This document shows positions 16,510 through 24,212 of a DNA stretch of 64,000 bases, one piece after another. Position 1 is the first letter of the stretch; each line of letters starts with the position of its first letter. A program made the translations under genes and the position numbers. The notes beneath the pieces are model-generated. The model saw only the letters and a list, made by a program, of their open reading frames with translations, had not been told where the DNA came from and made no database searches. The stretch is from Chloroflexota bacterium (lineage in GTDB: Bacteria > Chloroflexota > Dehalococcoidia > Tepidiformales > Tepidiformaceae), in the NCBI GenBank assembly GCA_026710655.1, contig JAPOQN010000032.1, positions 1 to 64,000 of the forward strand. Direction: 5' to 3'.

Positions 16510-16542
16510 GCCCTCTACAGGGACTCGGCCCTTGCAGAGGGC
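16510..16542 (+). terminator. Hairpin after DUF4062 gene
   Basis: GCCCTCT at 16510 and AGAGGGC at 16536 pair, with an inner GGG/CCC pairing, directly after the stop codon. No strong T-tract follows. Confidence 0.45.
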
Positions 16543-16568
16543 TGTTACTCGGGGACGGACGGTGCCTT

Positions 16569-16622
16569 AGTGGCCCGGCGCGCGACTTAGTGGACCTCAG
16601 TGGACTTTCTTGACGTAAGTGG
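16569..16622 (+). repeat. Four direct AGTGGMC repeats, helically phased
   Basis: AGTGG occurs at 16569, 16589, 16599 and 16618, each followed by CC or AC. Spacings of 20, 10 and 19 bases put all copies on about the same face of the helix. They lie between the DUF4062 terminator and the 3' end of tRNA-Pro. This arrangement suits a multi-subunit DNA-binding protein such as an integrase or iteron-binding factor. Confidence 0.6.
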
Positions 16623-16678
16623 CCACCTGTAGAAGGTCCCCACCTTCCCGAAAGCTCAATGTTTATATGGGGTTTTGC

Positions 16679-16755
16679 TGGTCGGGGCGACCGGATTTGA
16701 ACCGATGACCTCTTGACCCCCAGTCAAGTGCGCTACCAGGCTGCGCCACGCCCCG
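16679..16755 (-). tRNA. tRNA-Pro (anticodon GGG)
   Basis: A full cloverleaf is readable on the minus strand: acceptor CGGGGCG pairing with CGCCCCG, a D-arm with GCGCAGCCTGGTAGCGC, an anticodon stem CTTGA/TCAAG around the loop CTGGGGG (anticodon GGG), and a T-loop GGTTCAAATCC. The discriminator is A and CCA is encoded. It reads CCC codons, fitting the GC-rich codon use. The low-GC DUF4062 gene lies on its 3' side, the usual side for integration at tRNA genes. Confidence 0.97.
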
Positions 16756-16807
16756 ACGCGGCCTTCGAAGCGTACACGATTCCCCTCCTACCCTCGCCTC
16801 GTCCGCG

Positions 16808-16813
16808 TAGGCT
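16808..16813 (+). promoter_or_regulatory. Predicted leaderless -10 element TAGGCT
   Basis: TAGGCT, six bases, then the ATG of the MFS transporter; same geometry as at 12763. No Shine-Dalgarno is present. Confidence 0.55.
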
Positions 16814-16819
16814 TCCCCA

Positions 16820-18049
16820 ATGCGCGTTGTCCCCGCTGCGGCGCAGTCGTTCGAGCTGCGTTCGCTGATCGGCGGCATCTATCTGCCCGCCCTTTTCTTC
16901 GGGATCGGGCAGTGGATGATCATCCCGGCCATCCCCCAGTTCGCCGACGAGCTCGGGGCGAGCGTTTTCGTCAGCGGCCTCATCTTCGCCGCCCGCGGCG
17001 CCGGCTCCATGGTCGGCGATGTCCCCTCAGGGCTCCTCACGAGCCGCCTCGGTGGCCGCGTCACGATGACCACCGGCGTGCTGTTGACGGCCGTCACCGC
17101 GGCGGCCATGGGGTTCAGCTCCGGACCCGTCCTGCTCGGCCTCTTCACCCTGCTGAACGGCATCGCCTTCGCCCTCTGGCACGTCTCCCGCCTCGCCTAC
17201 ATGACCGAGACCGTGCCCGTCGAGTACCGCGGCCGCGCCCTCTCGCTCGTCGGGGGCGTGACGCGCGTCGGCTTCTTCGCGGGACCCATCATCGGTGGCG
17301 TCCTCGGGACCTTCGGAGGGCTGGAGACCGTCTTCTTCGCGCAGGCCGCGGTCGTGGGGGTGGCGGCCATCCTCGTCGCGACCCGCCTTCCGCAGGCCCG
17401 CGCCGGCGAAGCCGGGACCCCGGAGCGCGCCCCGGTCAGCCTGCGCAGCGTCGCCCTGGCCGAACGCCGCAGCCTCATCGTGGCGGGGTCGGTCGCCGTC
17501 GCCCTCGTCCTGATCCGGCACGGACGCCAGTTCCTCATCCCCGTCTGGGGCAGGGAAGCGCTCGACCTCAATCCCTTCGAGATCGGCCTCATCTTCGGCC
17601 TCGCCTCCGCCATCGACATGGTCATGTTCTATCCCGTGGGCATGGTGATGGACCGCTGGGGGCGGAAGTGGGCCATCGTTCCCAGCCTCGTCGTGCTTTC
17701 CGCCAGCCTCCTCCTCATGCCCCTCACGGGAGGGTTCGGGTCGTTCCTGCTGGTGGGGCTGCTCTCCGGCTTCGGGAACGGGCTGGGAAGTGGGGCTGTC
17801 ATGACCCTCGGCGCCGACCTCGCCCCGCTCGACGCAGCGGGCGAGTTCCTTGGGCTCTGGCGCCTCGTGGGGGACGTGGGCGCTGTCGCGGCGCCGCCGG
17901 TGGTGGGCGGACTCGCGGCTGTGCTCACGCTGGGGACCGCCGCCGCCGCGACGGGCGGGATCGGTCTCCTCGGCGGGGGCGTCATGCTCTTGCTCGTGCG
18001 CGAGACGCTTACGCGGTCGTCCGGCGGCGACCGCGCCTCCCCCGGCTAG
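16820..18049 (+). CDS. MFS transporter
   Basis: 409 residues with about twelve membrane helices and a central cytoplasmic loop near residue 195 (T-R-L-P-Q-A-R-A-G-E). The signature between helices 2 and 3 is G-L-L-T-S-R-L-G-G-R, and a second copy in the C-half is M-V-M-D-R-W-G-R-K-W, both typical of the major facilitator superfamily. It is probably an exporter or substrate:proton carrier; the substrate cannot be told. A TAGGCT lies six bases before the ATG. The stop overlaps the convergent xth gene by 4 bases. Confidence 0.88.
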   Translation: MRVVPAAAQSFELRSLIGGIYLPALFFGIGQWMIIPAIPQFADELGASVFVSGLIFAARGAGSMVGDVPSGLLTSRLGGRVTMTTGVLLTAVTAAAMGFSSGPVLLGLFTLLNGIAFALWHVSRLAYMTETVPVEYRGRALSLVGGVTRVGFFAGPIIGGVLGTFGGLETVFFAQAAVVGVAAILVATRLPQARAGEAGTPERAPVSLRSVALAERRSLIVAGSVAVALVLIRHGRQFLIPVWGREALDLNPFEIGLIFGLASAIDMVMFYPVGMVMDRWGRKWAIVPSLVVLSASLLLMPLTGGFGSFLLVGLLSGFGNGLGSGAVMTLGADLAPLDAAGEFLGLWRLVGDVGAVAAPPVVGGLAAVLTLGTAAAATGGIGLLGGGVMLLLVRETLTRSSGGDRASPG

Positions 18050-18819
18050 AGGTCGAGCTCGATGCCTACGGGGCAGTGGTCCGAGCCGAGCGCCTCGCGC
18101 TCGATGAAGGCGCTGCGCACCTTCGGCAGCAAGTCCTCGCTCACGAACACGTAGTCGATGCGCCAGCCGATGTTCCGCTCCCGCCGCTGCCGCCACGGGT
18201 CCCAGTAGCTGTAGGCGTCGGTCTGGTCGGGGTGCAGCGCCCGGAATGTATCGACGAATCCGCTCGCGACCACGCGGTCGACCCACTCCCGCTCGACCGG
18301 CAGGAAACCGGTCTCCTTCTCGTTCGGACGAGCCACGTCAATCTCTGCGTGAGCCACGTTCAGGTCGCCCATGAAGACGACGCTCCGGCCTTCGTCCCGG
18401 AGCGCCGCGATGCGTTCGAGGAAGGCCTCGTAGTAGGCCAGCTTGAAGTCGAGCCGCGCGAGCTTGCGCCCGGCGTTCGGGAAGTACGAGGTGAGCAGCA
18501 CGAACTCCCCGAAGTCCGCCTCGATCACGCGCCCCTCGCGCTCGAACTCGGGCGTCTCCAGGCCGAGGCGCAGGCTCTCGGGCGGCCGCTTCGCCAGGAG
18601 CAGGGCGCCGCTGTAGCCCGCCTTCTCGGCGGAGTGCCAGGTGGCGTCGTAGCCGGCCTCGAGCCAGGGGTGCTCCTCTACCTGCTCGGGGCGCGCCTTC
18701 ACTTCCTGCAGCCCTGCGATGTCCGGCGACGTCCCATCGAGCCAGGCCTGGAACAACCCCGAGCTGAGGCCGGCTCGCAGGCCGTTCACGTTCCAGGAGC
18801 AGATACGCAGGGTCGCCAT
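18046..18819 (-). CDS. xth: Exodeoxyribonuclease III / AP endonuclease
   Basis: 257 residues of the EEP nuclease fold. Catalytic blocks are S-W-N-V-N-G-L-R (Asn), L-Q-E-V-K (Glu metal ligand), T-S-Y-F-P-N-A-G, F-M-G-D-L-N-V-A-H (Asp/Asn), W-R-I-D-Y-V-F-V-S, and the final S-D-H-C-P-V (Asp-His pair). It cuts at abasic sites and degrades 3' ends in base-excision repair. It starts 3 bases after the stop of the preceding membrane protein gene on the same strand, so they share an operon. Confidence 0.95.
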   Translation of the reverse strand: MATLRICSWNVNGLRAGLSSGLFQAWLDGTSPDIAGLQEVKARPEQVEEHPWLEAGYDATWHSAEKAGYSGALLLAKRPPESLRLGLETPEFEREGRVIEADFGEFVLLTSYFPNAGRKLARLDFKLAYYEAFLERIAALRDEGRSVVFMGDLNVAHAEIDVARPNEKETGFLPVEREWVDRVVASGFVDTFRALHPDQTDAYSYWDPWRQRRERNIGWRIDYVFVSEDLLPKVRSAFIEREALGSDHCPVGIELDL

Positions 18820-18822
18820 CGC

Positions 18823-19557
18823 CTACAGGAACTGCCGCGCGACTACGATGACCGCGGCGCTTACGCCCGACACGACCAGGTACTCCGCCACCGTCGAGGG
18901 CGTCAGGTCTTCGTCGAGGAGGTGGTGGACCAGCCCGGTCGCGACGTAAAACCCGATAATCATGAGGGCGCCCGTGAGCAGGTCGTCGAGCGGGAAGTAG
19001 TAGAGGGCGATGCGCAGCTCCGCCAGCGACACGCCGATCGCCAGCGCCGCCAGCACCGAGGATGCGCCCCTCCCGCGGCTCTCCCGCAGCAGGTCGAGCG
19101 CCAGGGCGAAGCTCAATACGCCCACCGCTGCCGTCGAGGCGGGCAGGCTCAGGTCGCGCGTGAAGAACACCGTGAAGAGCGCCAGCGCCGCCAGGTAGGT
19201 GACCACCGCCAGCACGAGGCGCATCGACCCGAAGAGCCGTTGCGCCGGTGAGATGGTGTGGTACTCGGCGTAGAGCAGGAGGCCGGTGGCCGCCCCCGCC
19301 GCCAGCCCCGCCACCATGCGTCCGTAGCCATCGACCGCTTCGTCGATGAACAGGCCCGCGCCCAGCACTGCCACCAGTGGCAGGAGGGCGTAGCTGAGGG
19401 CGCCGAGGTGGCTTCCGCTCCATTCCGGGTGGCTGCGCACCGCCCCCTCGACCGAAGCCGCCGTGATGAGGGCCGTGAGCGCCAGGATCCAGTGCTGTTC
19501 GGGCCGGATGTTGAGGTAGGCCGCCAGGCCCGCCATCGCGAGCAGCCCCAGCACCAC
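18823..19557 (-). CDS. Polytopic membrane protein of unknown function
   Basis: About 244 residues with seven to eight hydrophobic segments and few charged loops (E-G-A-V-R-S-H-P-E-W-S-G-S-H and L-L-R-E-S-R-G-R-G). No family motif that I recognise with certainty. The start is uncertain: GTG at 19557 is the first usual start after a membrane-proximal stretch, but the frame stays open back to the amidohydrolase stop and a CTG there is possible. It lies between an amidohydrolase and xth on the same strand and is probably co-transcribed with both. Confidence 0.65.
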   Translation of the reverse strand: MVLGLLAMAGLAAYLNIRPEQHWILALTALITAASVEGAVRSHPEWSGSHLGALSYALLPLVAVLGAGLFIDEAVDGYGRMVAGLAAGAATGLLLYAEYHTISPAQRLFGSMRLVLAVVTYLAALALFTVFFTRDLSLPASTAAVGVLSFALALDLLRESRGRGASSVLAALAIGVSLAELRIALYYFPLDDLLTGALMIIGFYVATGLVHHLLDEDLTPSTVAEYLVVSGVSAAVIVVARQFL

Positions 19558-19620
19558 GGCGCGGCCCGTCGCGCTCAGGGCGGGGATGGGTGGCTCGGCG
19601 CGGGCTTCGGCTTCCAGTGC

Positions 19621-20502
19621 CTACTCCTCCGCCAGCGTGGGCTCCTCGAACCCGTAGATCTCCGCCGCATTCCCCCACCAGAGGCGTTCGCGATCCCCCT
19701 CGGAGAGCTGCAGCTCGTCGTAGATCGCCTCGAACCGGTCGATGTGCTCGCGGATATCGTCCATGCCGCAGTCCGAACCGAACACCAGCTTCTCGATGCC
19801 GATCTCGTGCCCGATGAGCCGCAGTTCCACCGCGTGCCGCTCGATCGTCTCGCCGCCGCTCATATCAAAGGCCACGTTCGCACGCCAGCGCGCCACGGAG
19901 CTCGCGTACTCGTAGTTGCCCTGGTTGCCCAGGTGCGCGCCGATGATGCGAAGGTCGGGGAAGCGCTGCGCGATCGTGTCCAGCTCCTGGGGCGTCATGC
20001 GCTTCGCCGAGACATCGCGCATCGGCCAGCGGCCGCGCATCTCCTGCATACGCTTGAACGTCGCCGCCGCCTGCGGGTCGCGCCGAGGATGCGTGATCGA
20101 ATAGTCGATGCCCCCGCCGATGACGCCCATGTGGAACAGGATGGGCATCCCCAGCCGCTCCGCCGCCGCGTAGGCGGGAAGGTAGTCGGGTTCGTCGTAG
20201 GGACGCGCCACGCCGATCAGCTTCAGCCCGCGGTACCCCATCGCGTGCAGTTCCTCGACCTCGTCGCGGCCGATCACCTCGGGGTCGATCATGGCCACCG
20301 GCACGAACAGGTCGGGGTAGCCCTTCAGGATTTCGATGCCGCGCTCGTAGCCCGGACCGAAGCGCCCGCCCGTGAGCACGCAGCCCTTCGTGATGCCCGC
20401 CGAGGTCGCGACCTCGGCCAGGCGCTCGATCATCGGCGCCGGGTCGGCGTCGGGCTTCTCCCAGTCGCGCGGGAAGTGGATGTGGACGTCGAAAATCTTC
20501 AT
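19621..20502 (-). CDS. Amidohydrolase 2-family TIM-barrel hydrolase/decarboxylase
   Basis: 293 residues. The N-terminal strand has the metal motif M-K-I-F-D-V-H-I-H-F; later come G-Y-R-G-L-K-L-I-G, P-I-L-F-H-M-G (His), I-I-G-A-H-L-G-N (His) and L-V-F-G-S-D-C-G-M-D (Asp). This is the ACMSD/amidohydrolase 2 set, whose members hydrolyse lactones or decarboxylate aromatic acids. The start Met at 20502 gives the usual N-terminus. A TACACT hexamer and a short CGCCC/GGGCG hairpin lie in its leader. The gene is downstream of the LLM gene by 70 bases; a catabolic substrate is likely. Confidence 0.85.
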   Translation of the reverse strand: MKIFDVHIHFPRDWEKPDADPAPMIERLAEVATSAGITKGCVLTGGRFGPGYERGIEILKGYPDLFVPVAMIDPEVIGRDEVEELHAMGYRGLKLIGVARPYDEPDYLPAYAAAERLGMPILFHMGVIGGGIDYSITHPRRDPQAAATFKRMQEMRGRWPMRDVSAKRMTPQELDTIAQRFPDLRIIGAHLGNQGNYEYASSVARWRANVAFDMSGGETIERHAVELRLIGHEIGIEKLVFGSDCGMDDIREHIDRFEAIYDELQLSEGDRERLWWGNAAEIYGFEEPTLAEE

Positions 20503-20572
20503 CGCGGGGACGCCCGTGGGCGTTCGGGAAAGTGTAGCACGCGCTCCCTTCCTCCCCAGGATGCCGCCCGCC

Positions 20573-21415
20573 CTAGAAGACCCGCTCGGCGAACTCCTCG
20601 AGTGCTCCAATGGCCTCCCGCGATGAGCGCCAGAGGGTCACGACCACGCGGTTGACCCCCGCCTCCTCCAGCGCCTCCGCGTCCGCGCGGGTCATCGTGG
20701 CAGAACCGCCGACGGTCACGTCGAAGGGCTGGTCGGCGCGGCCGTAGCGCTCGCGCAGCTCGGTGAGCCTGGCGATGTGCTCGCGGGCGCTCTCGGGCGT
20801 GTGGCGCAGCGCGTACCAGCCGTCACCGAACCGTGCCGCGCGACGCAGGGCCGCCGGCGTCTCGCCCCCCACGAGGATGGGCGGGTGCGGCTTCTGGAAC
20901 GGCTTCGGCTCGAACACCGCCGGACCGAGGTCGTAGTGCTCGCCGTGGAACTCTGGCTCCGGCTCCGTCCACAGCGCCCGCAGCATCTGGATGCACTCGT
21001 CCGTGCGCGCTCCCCGCGTGTGGAACTCGAGCCCGACCTGGTCGAACTCCTCCTCCAGCCAGCCAGCCCCCACCCCGAATAGCACGCGCCCCCGCGAGAG
21101 GTAGTCGAGGTCGGCCACGCGCTTCGCCGTCTGCACGGGTTCACGCAGGGGCAGGATGTAAACCGCGGTCCCGAAGCGGATGGTCGTCGTGTGCGAGGCG
21201 ATGTACGTGAACACCGTGAGCCCGTCCATGAACGGCCAGCGCGGGTCGAGCGGGGCCTGCCCGTCCTCCGCATAGGGGTAGGTGGAGGGCATCTCCGGCG
21301 GGAAGATCAGGTGGTCTGGCCGCCACAGCGACTCGAACCCGAGCTCTTCCGCCTTCTGCGCCGCTGCGATCAGCGCCTCGCCCCGTATGCCGTGGATGAC
21401 CGTGCCGAACTTCAT
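20573..21415 (-). CDS. LLM-class F420-dependent oxidoreductase
   Basis: 280 residues of the luciferase-like barrel. Marks are G-F-E-S-L-W-R-P-D-H, the I-L-P-L-R-E-P-V-Q-T-A-K segment, L-S-R-G-R-V-L-F-G-V-G-A-G-W-L-E-E-E-F and P-P-I-L-V-G-G-E-T-P-A-A-L. It is the last gene of a tight operon with a thiolase-fold protein, DUF35 and two CoA-transferases, and its start overlaps the thiolase stop by 4 bases. An oxidation or reduction step on the same acyl-CoA substrate is the likely role; F420 rather than FMN is favoured by fbiC in the window. Confidence 0.88.
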   Translation of the reverse strand: MKFGTVIHGIRGEALIAAAQKAEELGFESLWRPDHLIFPPEMPSTYPYAEDGQAPLDPRWPFMDGLTVFTYIASHTTTIRFGTAVYILPLREPVQTAKRVADLDYLSRGRVLFGVGAGWLEEEFDQVGLEFHTRGARTDECIQMLRALWTEPEPEFHGEHYDLGPAVFEPKPFQKPHPPILVGGETPAALRRAARFGDGWYALRHTPESAREHIARLTELRERYGRADQPFDVTVGGSATMTRADAEALEEAGVNRVVVTLWRSSREAIGALEEFAERVF

Positions 21416-22599
21416 GCCCGCGCCTCCCTGCTGAAGATAAGCCCGCCACTGGCGAGTGACCCCGCCCCAACGGTCGCGACGGTGTGCGCCGCTCCCTCGA
21501 TCTGCCGCGCCCCCGCCCGCCCCGTGACTTGCAGCACCGCTTCGGCGATCTGCGCCATACCGTGCAGCCGGCCCTCCCCCAACGAGCAGCCGGAGGTGTT
21601 CAGCGGCAGCTCACCGTCAAGCGCCGTCGCCCCCGAGGCGATGTAGTTCGCCGCCTCCCCGCGCTTCACGAACCCCAGCGCCTCCAGCCACACGTAGAGG
21701 AAGATGCTGAAGCCGTCGTACAGCATGGCCACGTCGATGTCGTCTGGCCCGAGGCCCGCCGAGGCCCACAGCTTCTTCCCCATCGCCGTTCCGCCATCCC
21801 ACATGTTCTCGGAGTCGGTGAAGCCGCCACGCGTCGGCCAGGTCGTCTGCGCGTGGCCCGTGATGTAGGCGGGCGGCTGGGCGAGGTCGCGCGCCCGTTC
21901 GGCGCTCGCCAGCACCACCGCCACGCAGCCGTCCACGGGGATATCGCAGTCGTACAGGCAGAAGGGGTCGGCCACCATGGGCGCGTCCAGGTAGTCCTCC
22001 ACCGTGAGCGGGGTTCCGTGCCAGTAGGCCTTCGGATTGAGCTGCGTGTTCTCGCGGTTCTGCACGATGAACGCCGCCATGTCCTCGCGCGTCGAGCCGT
22101 GGTCGTGCATGTACTTCCGCAGCGCGACCGACTGCCAGGCCGCCGGCATGGTGAACCCGTAGGGCGCCCGGAACTGGTGCTCCCCTGCCGCTCTCGCCAG
22201 GGAGAAGTCGCTGTAGCGACCCTTGGGCACGTTCACCGCCCGCCAGACCAGCGCGTAGGTGCACGCCCCCGAGGCCACCGCTGCCGCTGCCGCCATGATC
22301 GTGTCGGGGCATAGCCCCGGGGTCTGGACGTGCCAGCGGATGTCGTGCTCCCGCCCCAGCAGCTGGGACATCTTCGGGACGGTCACGATGTCGATGCCTT
22401 CGAGGTCGCCCGTGTTGCCGTAGGCGGCGATGTTGGGAATGGTGCCGAGCCCGTCGATGTCGTCGATGGTGAGCCCCGCGTCGGCGGTCGCGGCTTCAGC
22501 CGCCTCGCGTGCGAAGTGCGCCAGCGGCCGCGGCGAACGCCGCTCAAGCTTCGAGTAGCCCACGCCCACGATCGCTGCCCGTCCCGAGAATCCGTCCAT
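21412..22599 (-). CDS. Thiolase-fold acyl-CoA lyase (Ltp2/SCP2-like)
   Basis: 395 residues of thiolase fold, but with altered catalytic sites. Where thiolases have the nucleophilic Cys (C-A-S-G) the aligned segment is T-P-G-L-C-P (Pro94, Cys97 displaced), and the usual G-H-P loop reads L-N-T-S-G-C-S-L-G-E-G-R-L-H-G. That pattern is shared by Ltp2-type lyases that act with a DUF35 partner, and a DUF35 gene lies immediately upstream. Known Ltp2/ChsH2 complexes split beta-hydroxyacyl-CoA side chains by a retro-aldol reaction. The same reaction on an unknown substrate is inferred here. Start and stop are packed within 4 bases of both neighbours. Confidence 0.85.
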   Translation of the reverse strand: MDGFSGRAAIVGVGYSKLERRSPRPLAHFAREAAEAATADAGLTIDDIDGLGTIPNIAAYGNTGDLEGIDIVTVPKMSQLLGREHDIRWHVQTPGLCPDTIMAAAAAVASGACTYALVWRAVNVPKGRYSDFSLARAAGEHQFRAPYGFTMPAAWQSVALRKYMHDHGSTREDMAAFIVQNRENTQLNPKAYWHGTPLTVEDYLDAPMVADPFCLYDCDIPVDGCVAVVLASAERARDLAQPPAYITGHAQTTWPTRGGFTDSENMWDGGTAMGKKLWASAGLGPDDIDVAMLYDGFSIFLYVWLEALGFVKRGEAANYIASGATALDGELPLNTSGCSLGEGRLHGMAQIAEAVLQVTGRAGARQIEGAAHTVATVGAGSLASGGLIFSREARA

Positions 22600-22602
22600 G
22601 GC

Positions 22603-23037
22603 TCAGTCCTCCCCGTCCGGTTCGAACTGGGGCAGCGCAATGTCCTCGGTCAGCCGCTCGAACGTGACCCGCAGCGGCATGCCGATGCGCACGTCCTCGG
22701 GCCCCACGTTGACGACGTTCGCGACCAGTACGAGCCGCTCCTGCTCGATCAGCTCGATGATGCCGATCACATACGGCTCGTCCTCGGCGAAACCCGCGGT
22801 AACGTTGTCCCGCACGACCGTGTGCGTGTAGACCCGCGCCTTCCCGCTCACCTCGCGGAACTCCAGGTCCGGAGTCTGGCAGCGGGGGCAGAGGGCCTCC
22901 GGTGGGTGCACGTAGTAGTCGCAGGCCTCGCAGTGCTGGATGGCGAGCACGCCCCGGTTGGCCGCCTCCCAGAACGGCGCCGTCACCTCGTCCGGGACCG
23001 GCACGGGTTTGATGGCGGGTGCGCCCTCGCTGCTCAT
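22603..23037 (-). CDS. DUF35 Zn-ribbon/OB-fold acyl-CoA-associated protein
   Basis: 144 residues. A rubredoxin-like zinc ribbon (H-C-E-A-C-D and L-C-P-R-C) is followed by an OB-fold domain with V-Y-T-H-T-V-V-R. DUF35 proteins partner thiolase-fold enzymes, forming the heteromeric complex that creates or completes the acyl-CoA binding site. Here it lies 3 bases before the thiolase-like gene and overlaps the CoA-transferase stop by 4 bases, so a 1:1 complex with the thiolase-like protein is strongly implied. Confidence 0.9.
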   Translation of the reverse strand: MSSEGAPAIKPVPVPDEVTAPFWEAANRGVLAIQHCEACDYYVHPPEALCPRCQTPDLEFREVSGKARVYTHTVVRDNVTAGFAEDEPYVIGIIELIEQERLVLVANVVNVGPEDVRIGMPLRVTFERLTEDIALPQFEPDGED

Positions 23038-24212
23038 GTGGTGTCGCCCTCGCCGCGGATGGCATCGCCGTGTTCATCGAGGTGTGGGGCGCGCCGTCGC
23101 GGGCGCACCTCTGAGTGTTGCGCGACGAAGGCGCTGCCGGCGTAGGGCAGCACCCCTTCGGGCTCGCCGTGGTCCAGCTCGATCCAGAAGTCGCGGGCTG
23201 CCAGGTGGGGGTCGTCGAGCAGGTCCTCGGGGTTGAGGATGGCGCTGAAGATGAGCGCCCGCGCCTGCGCCCCGTGGAAGATCTCGTCCGCCGTCTTCGT
23301 CGCCACGAACCTGCCGATGACCTCCGAGATGTGGTCGGCCTCTTCGCGGAAAATCTCCGGGACGAAGTACTTCGGGTCGGTCAGGTCCTCGGCCATGCCG
23401 TGCTCGTCCAGCCACGAGACGAGCCCCTCCCAGGCGCGCGGGCTCACGTTCACAAGCTGCGCGTTGATGTAGCGGCCGTCCGCCGCCCGGTGCTGCCAGG
23501 CGGGGGTCGGCGCGACGCTCGCGTGCCGCCCCGTGCGCCGGGTGACCACCTTGCCGGTGTAGTCGAACTGGGGCAGCGCGTTCTCCGTCATCCCGGAGCA
23601 GGCGTCGTGGACGGAGAGGTCGATGAACGTGCCCGTGCCCGCCTGCAACGCCGCCAGCGCTGCGATGAACGCCCAGCTTCCCGCCATGTGCCCCGCCTGG
23701 TTGCCCTGGCCGTTAATCGGCGGACTCGCGGGCATGTCGTCGTAGCCGTTCATCATCATCTGCCCGCCGAGCGCCTGGTGGACGAGGTCGCTCCCCCGCC
23801 AAGAGGCCAGCGGCCCCTCCTGCCCGAACGGCGTGAGCGCCACGTGCACGAGCCCTTCGTTGGCCGCCGCGATCGCGTCGCGGGTCAGCCCCAGCCCCGC
23901 AAGCCCACCCGCCTCGCTCCCGTCCAGGAGCACGTCCGCCCCCGCCAGCAGTCGCAGGAACGCCTCGCGTTCCTCCCCGTCGGTCAGGTCGAGGACAACG
24001 CTCTCCTTGTCCGTGTTGTAGTGCCAGAAGTGCAGGCTCGACTCCGCCTCCTCACGCCCGCGGAACCACGGTGCGTAGCCTCGCGTCTCTGCGCCGCCGG
24101 GCGGCTCCACCAGCACCACCCGCGCCCCCGCCTGCGCGAAGAGCTTGCCGCACCATTCCGTGCGCGGCCCCGCCAGCTCCACGACCGTCAGGTGCTCAAG
24201 CGTCCCTGTCAT
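23034..24212 (-). CDS. Family III CoA-transferase, subunit with FRC-type Asp
   Basis: 392 residues of the CaiB/BaiF interlocked-ring family. N-terminal L-T-V-V-E-L-A-G-P-R-T-E-W-C-G-K-L-F-A-Q-A-G-A binds CoA, V-V-L-D-L-T-D-G-E-E-R follows, and the segment I-D-L-S-V-H-D-A carries Asp at the place of formyl-CoA transferase Asp169. The start overlaps the upstream CoA-transferase stop by 4 bases. As that partner lacks Asp at this place, the two probably form a heteromer, like other two-subunit family III enzymes. It transfers CoA to an unknown carboxylic acid, feeding the downstream lyase. Confidence 0.87.
   Translation of the reverse strand: MTGTLEHLTVVELAGPRTEWCGKLFAQAGARVVLVEPPGGAETRGYAPWFRGREEAESSLHFWHYNTDKESVVLDLTDGEEREAFLRLLAGADVLLDGSEAGGLAGLGLTRDAIAAANEGLVHVALTPFGQEGPLASWRGSDLVHQALGGQMMMNGYDDMPASPPINGQGNQAGHMAGSWAFIAALAALQAGTGTFIDLSVHDACSGMTENALPQFDYTGKVVTRRTGRHASVAPTPAWQHRAADGRYINAQLVNVSPRAWEGLVSWLDEHGMAEDLTDPKYFVPEIFREEADHISEVIGRFVATKTADEIFHGAQARALIFSAILNPEDLLDDPHLAARDFWIELDHGEPEGVLPYAGSAFVAQHSEVRPRRRAPHLDEHGDAIRGEGDTT

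Noticed and set aside
16679..16757. An acceptor stem shifted by two bases (GTCGGGG/CCCCGAC) for the tRNA
   Set aside because: Starting at 16755 gives the standard 7-bp stem, discriminator A and an encoded CCA, so the shifted reading was discarded.
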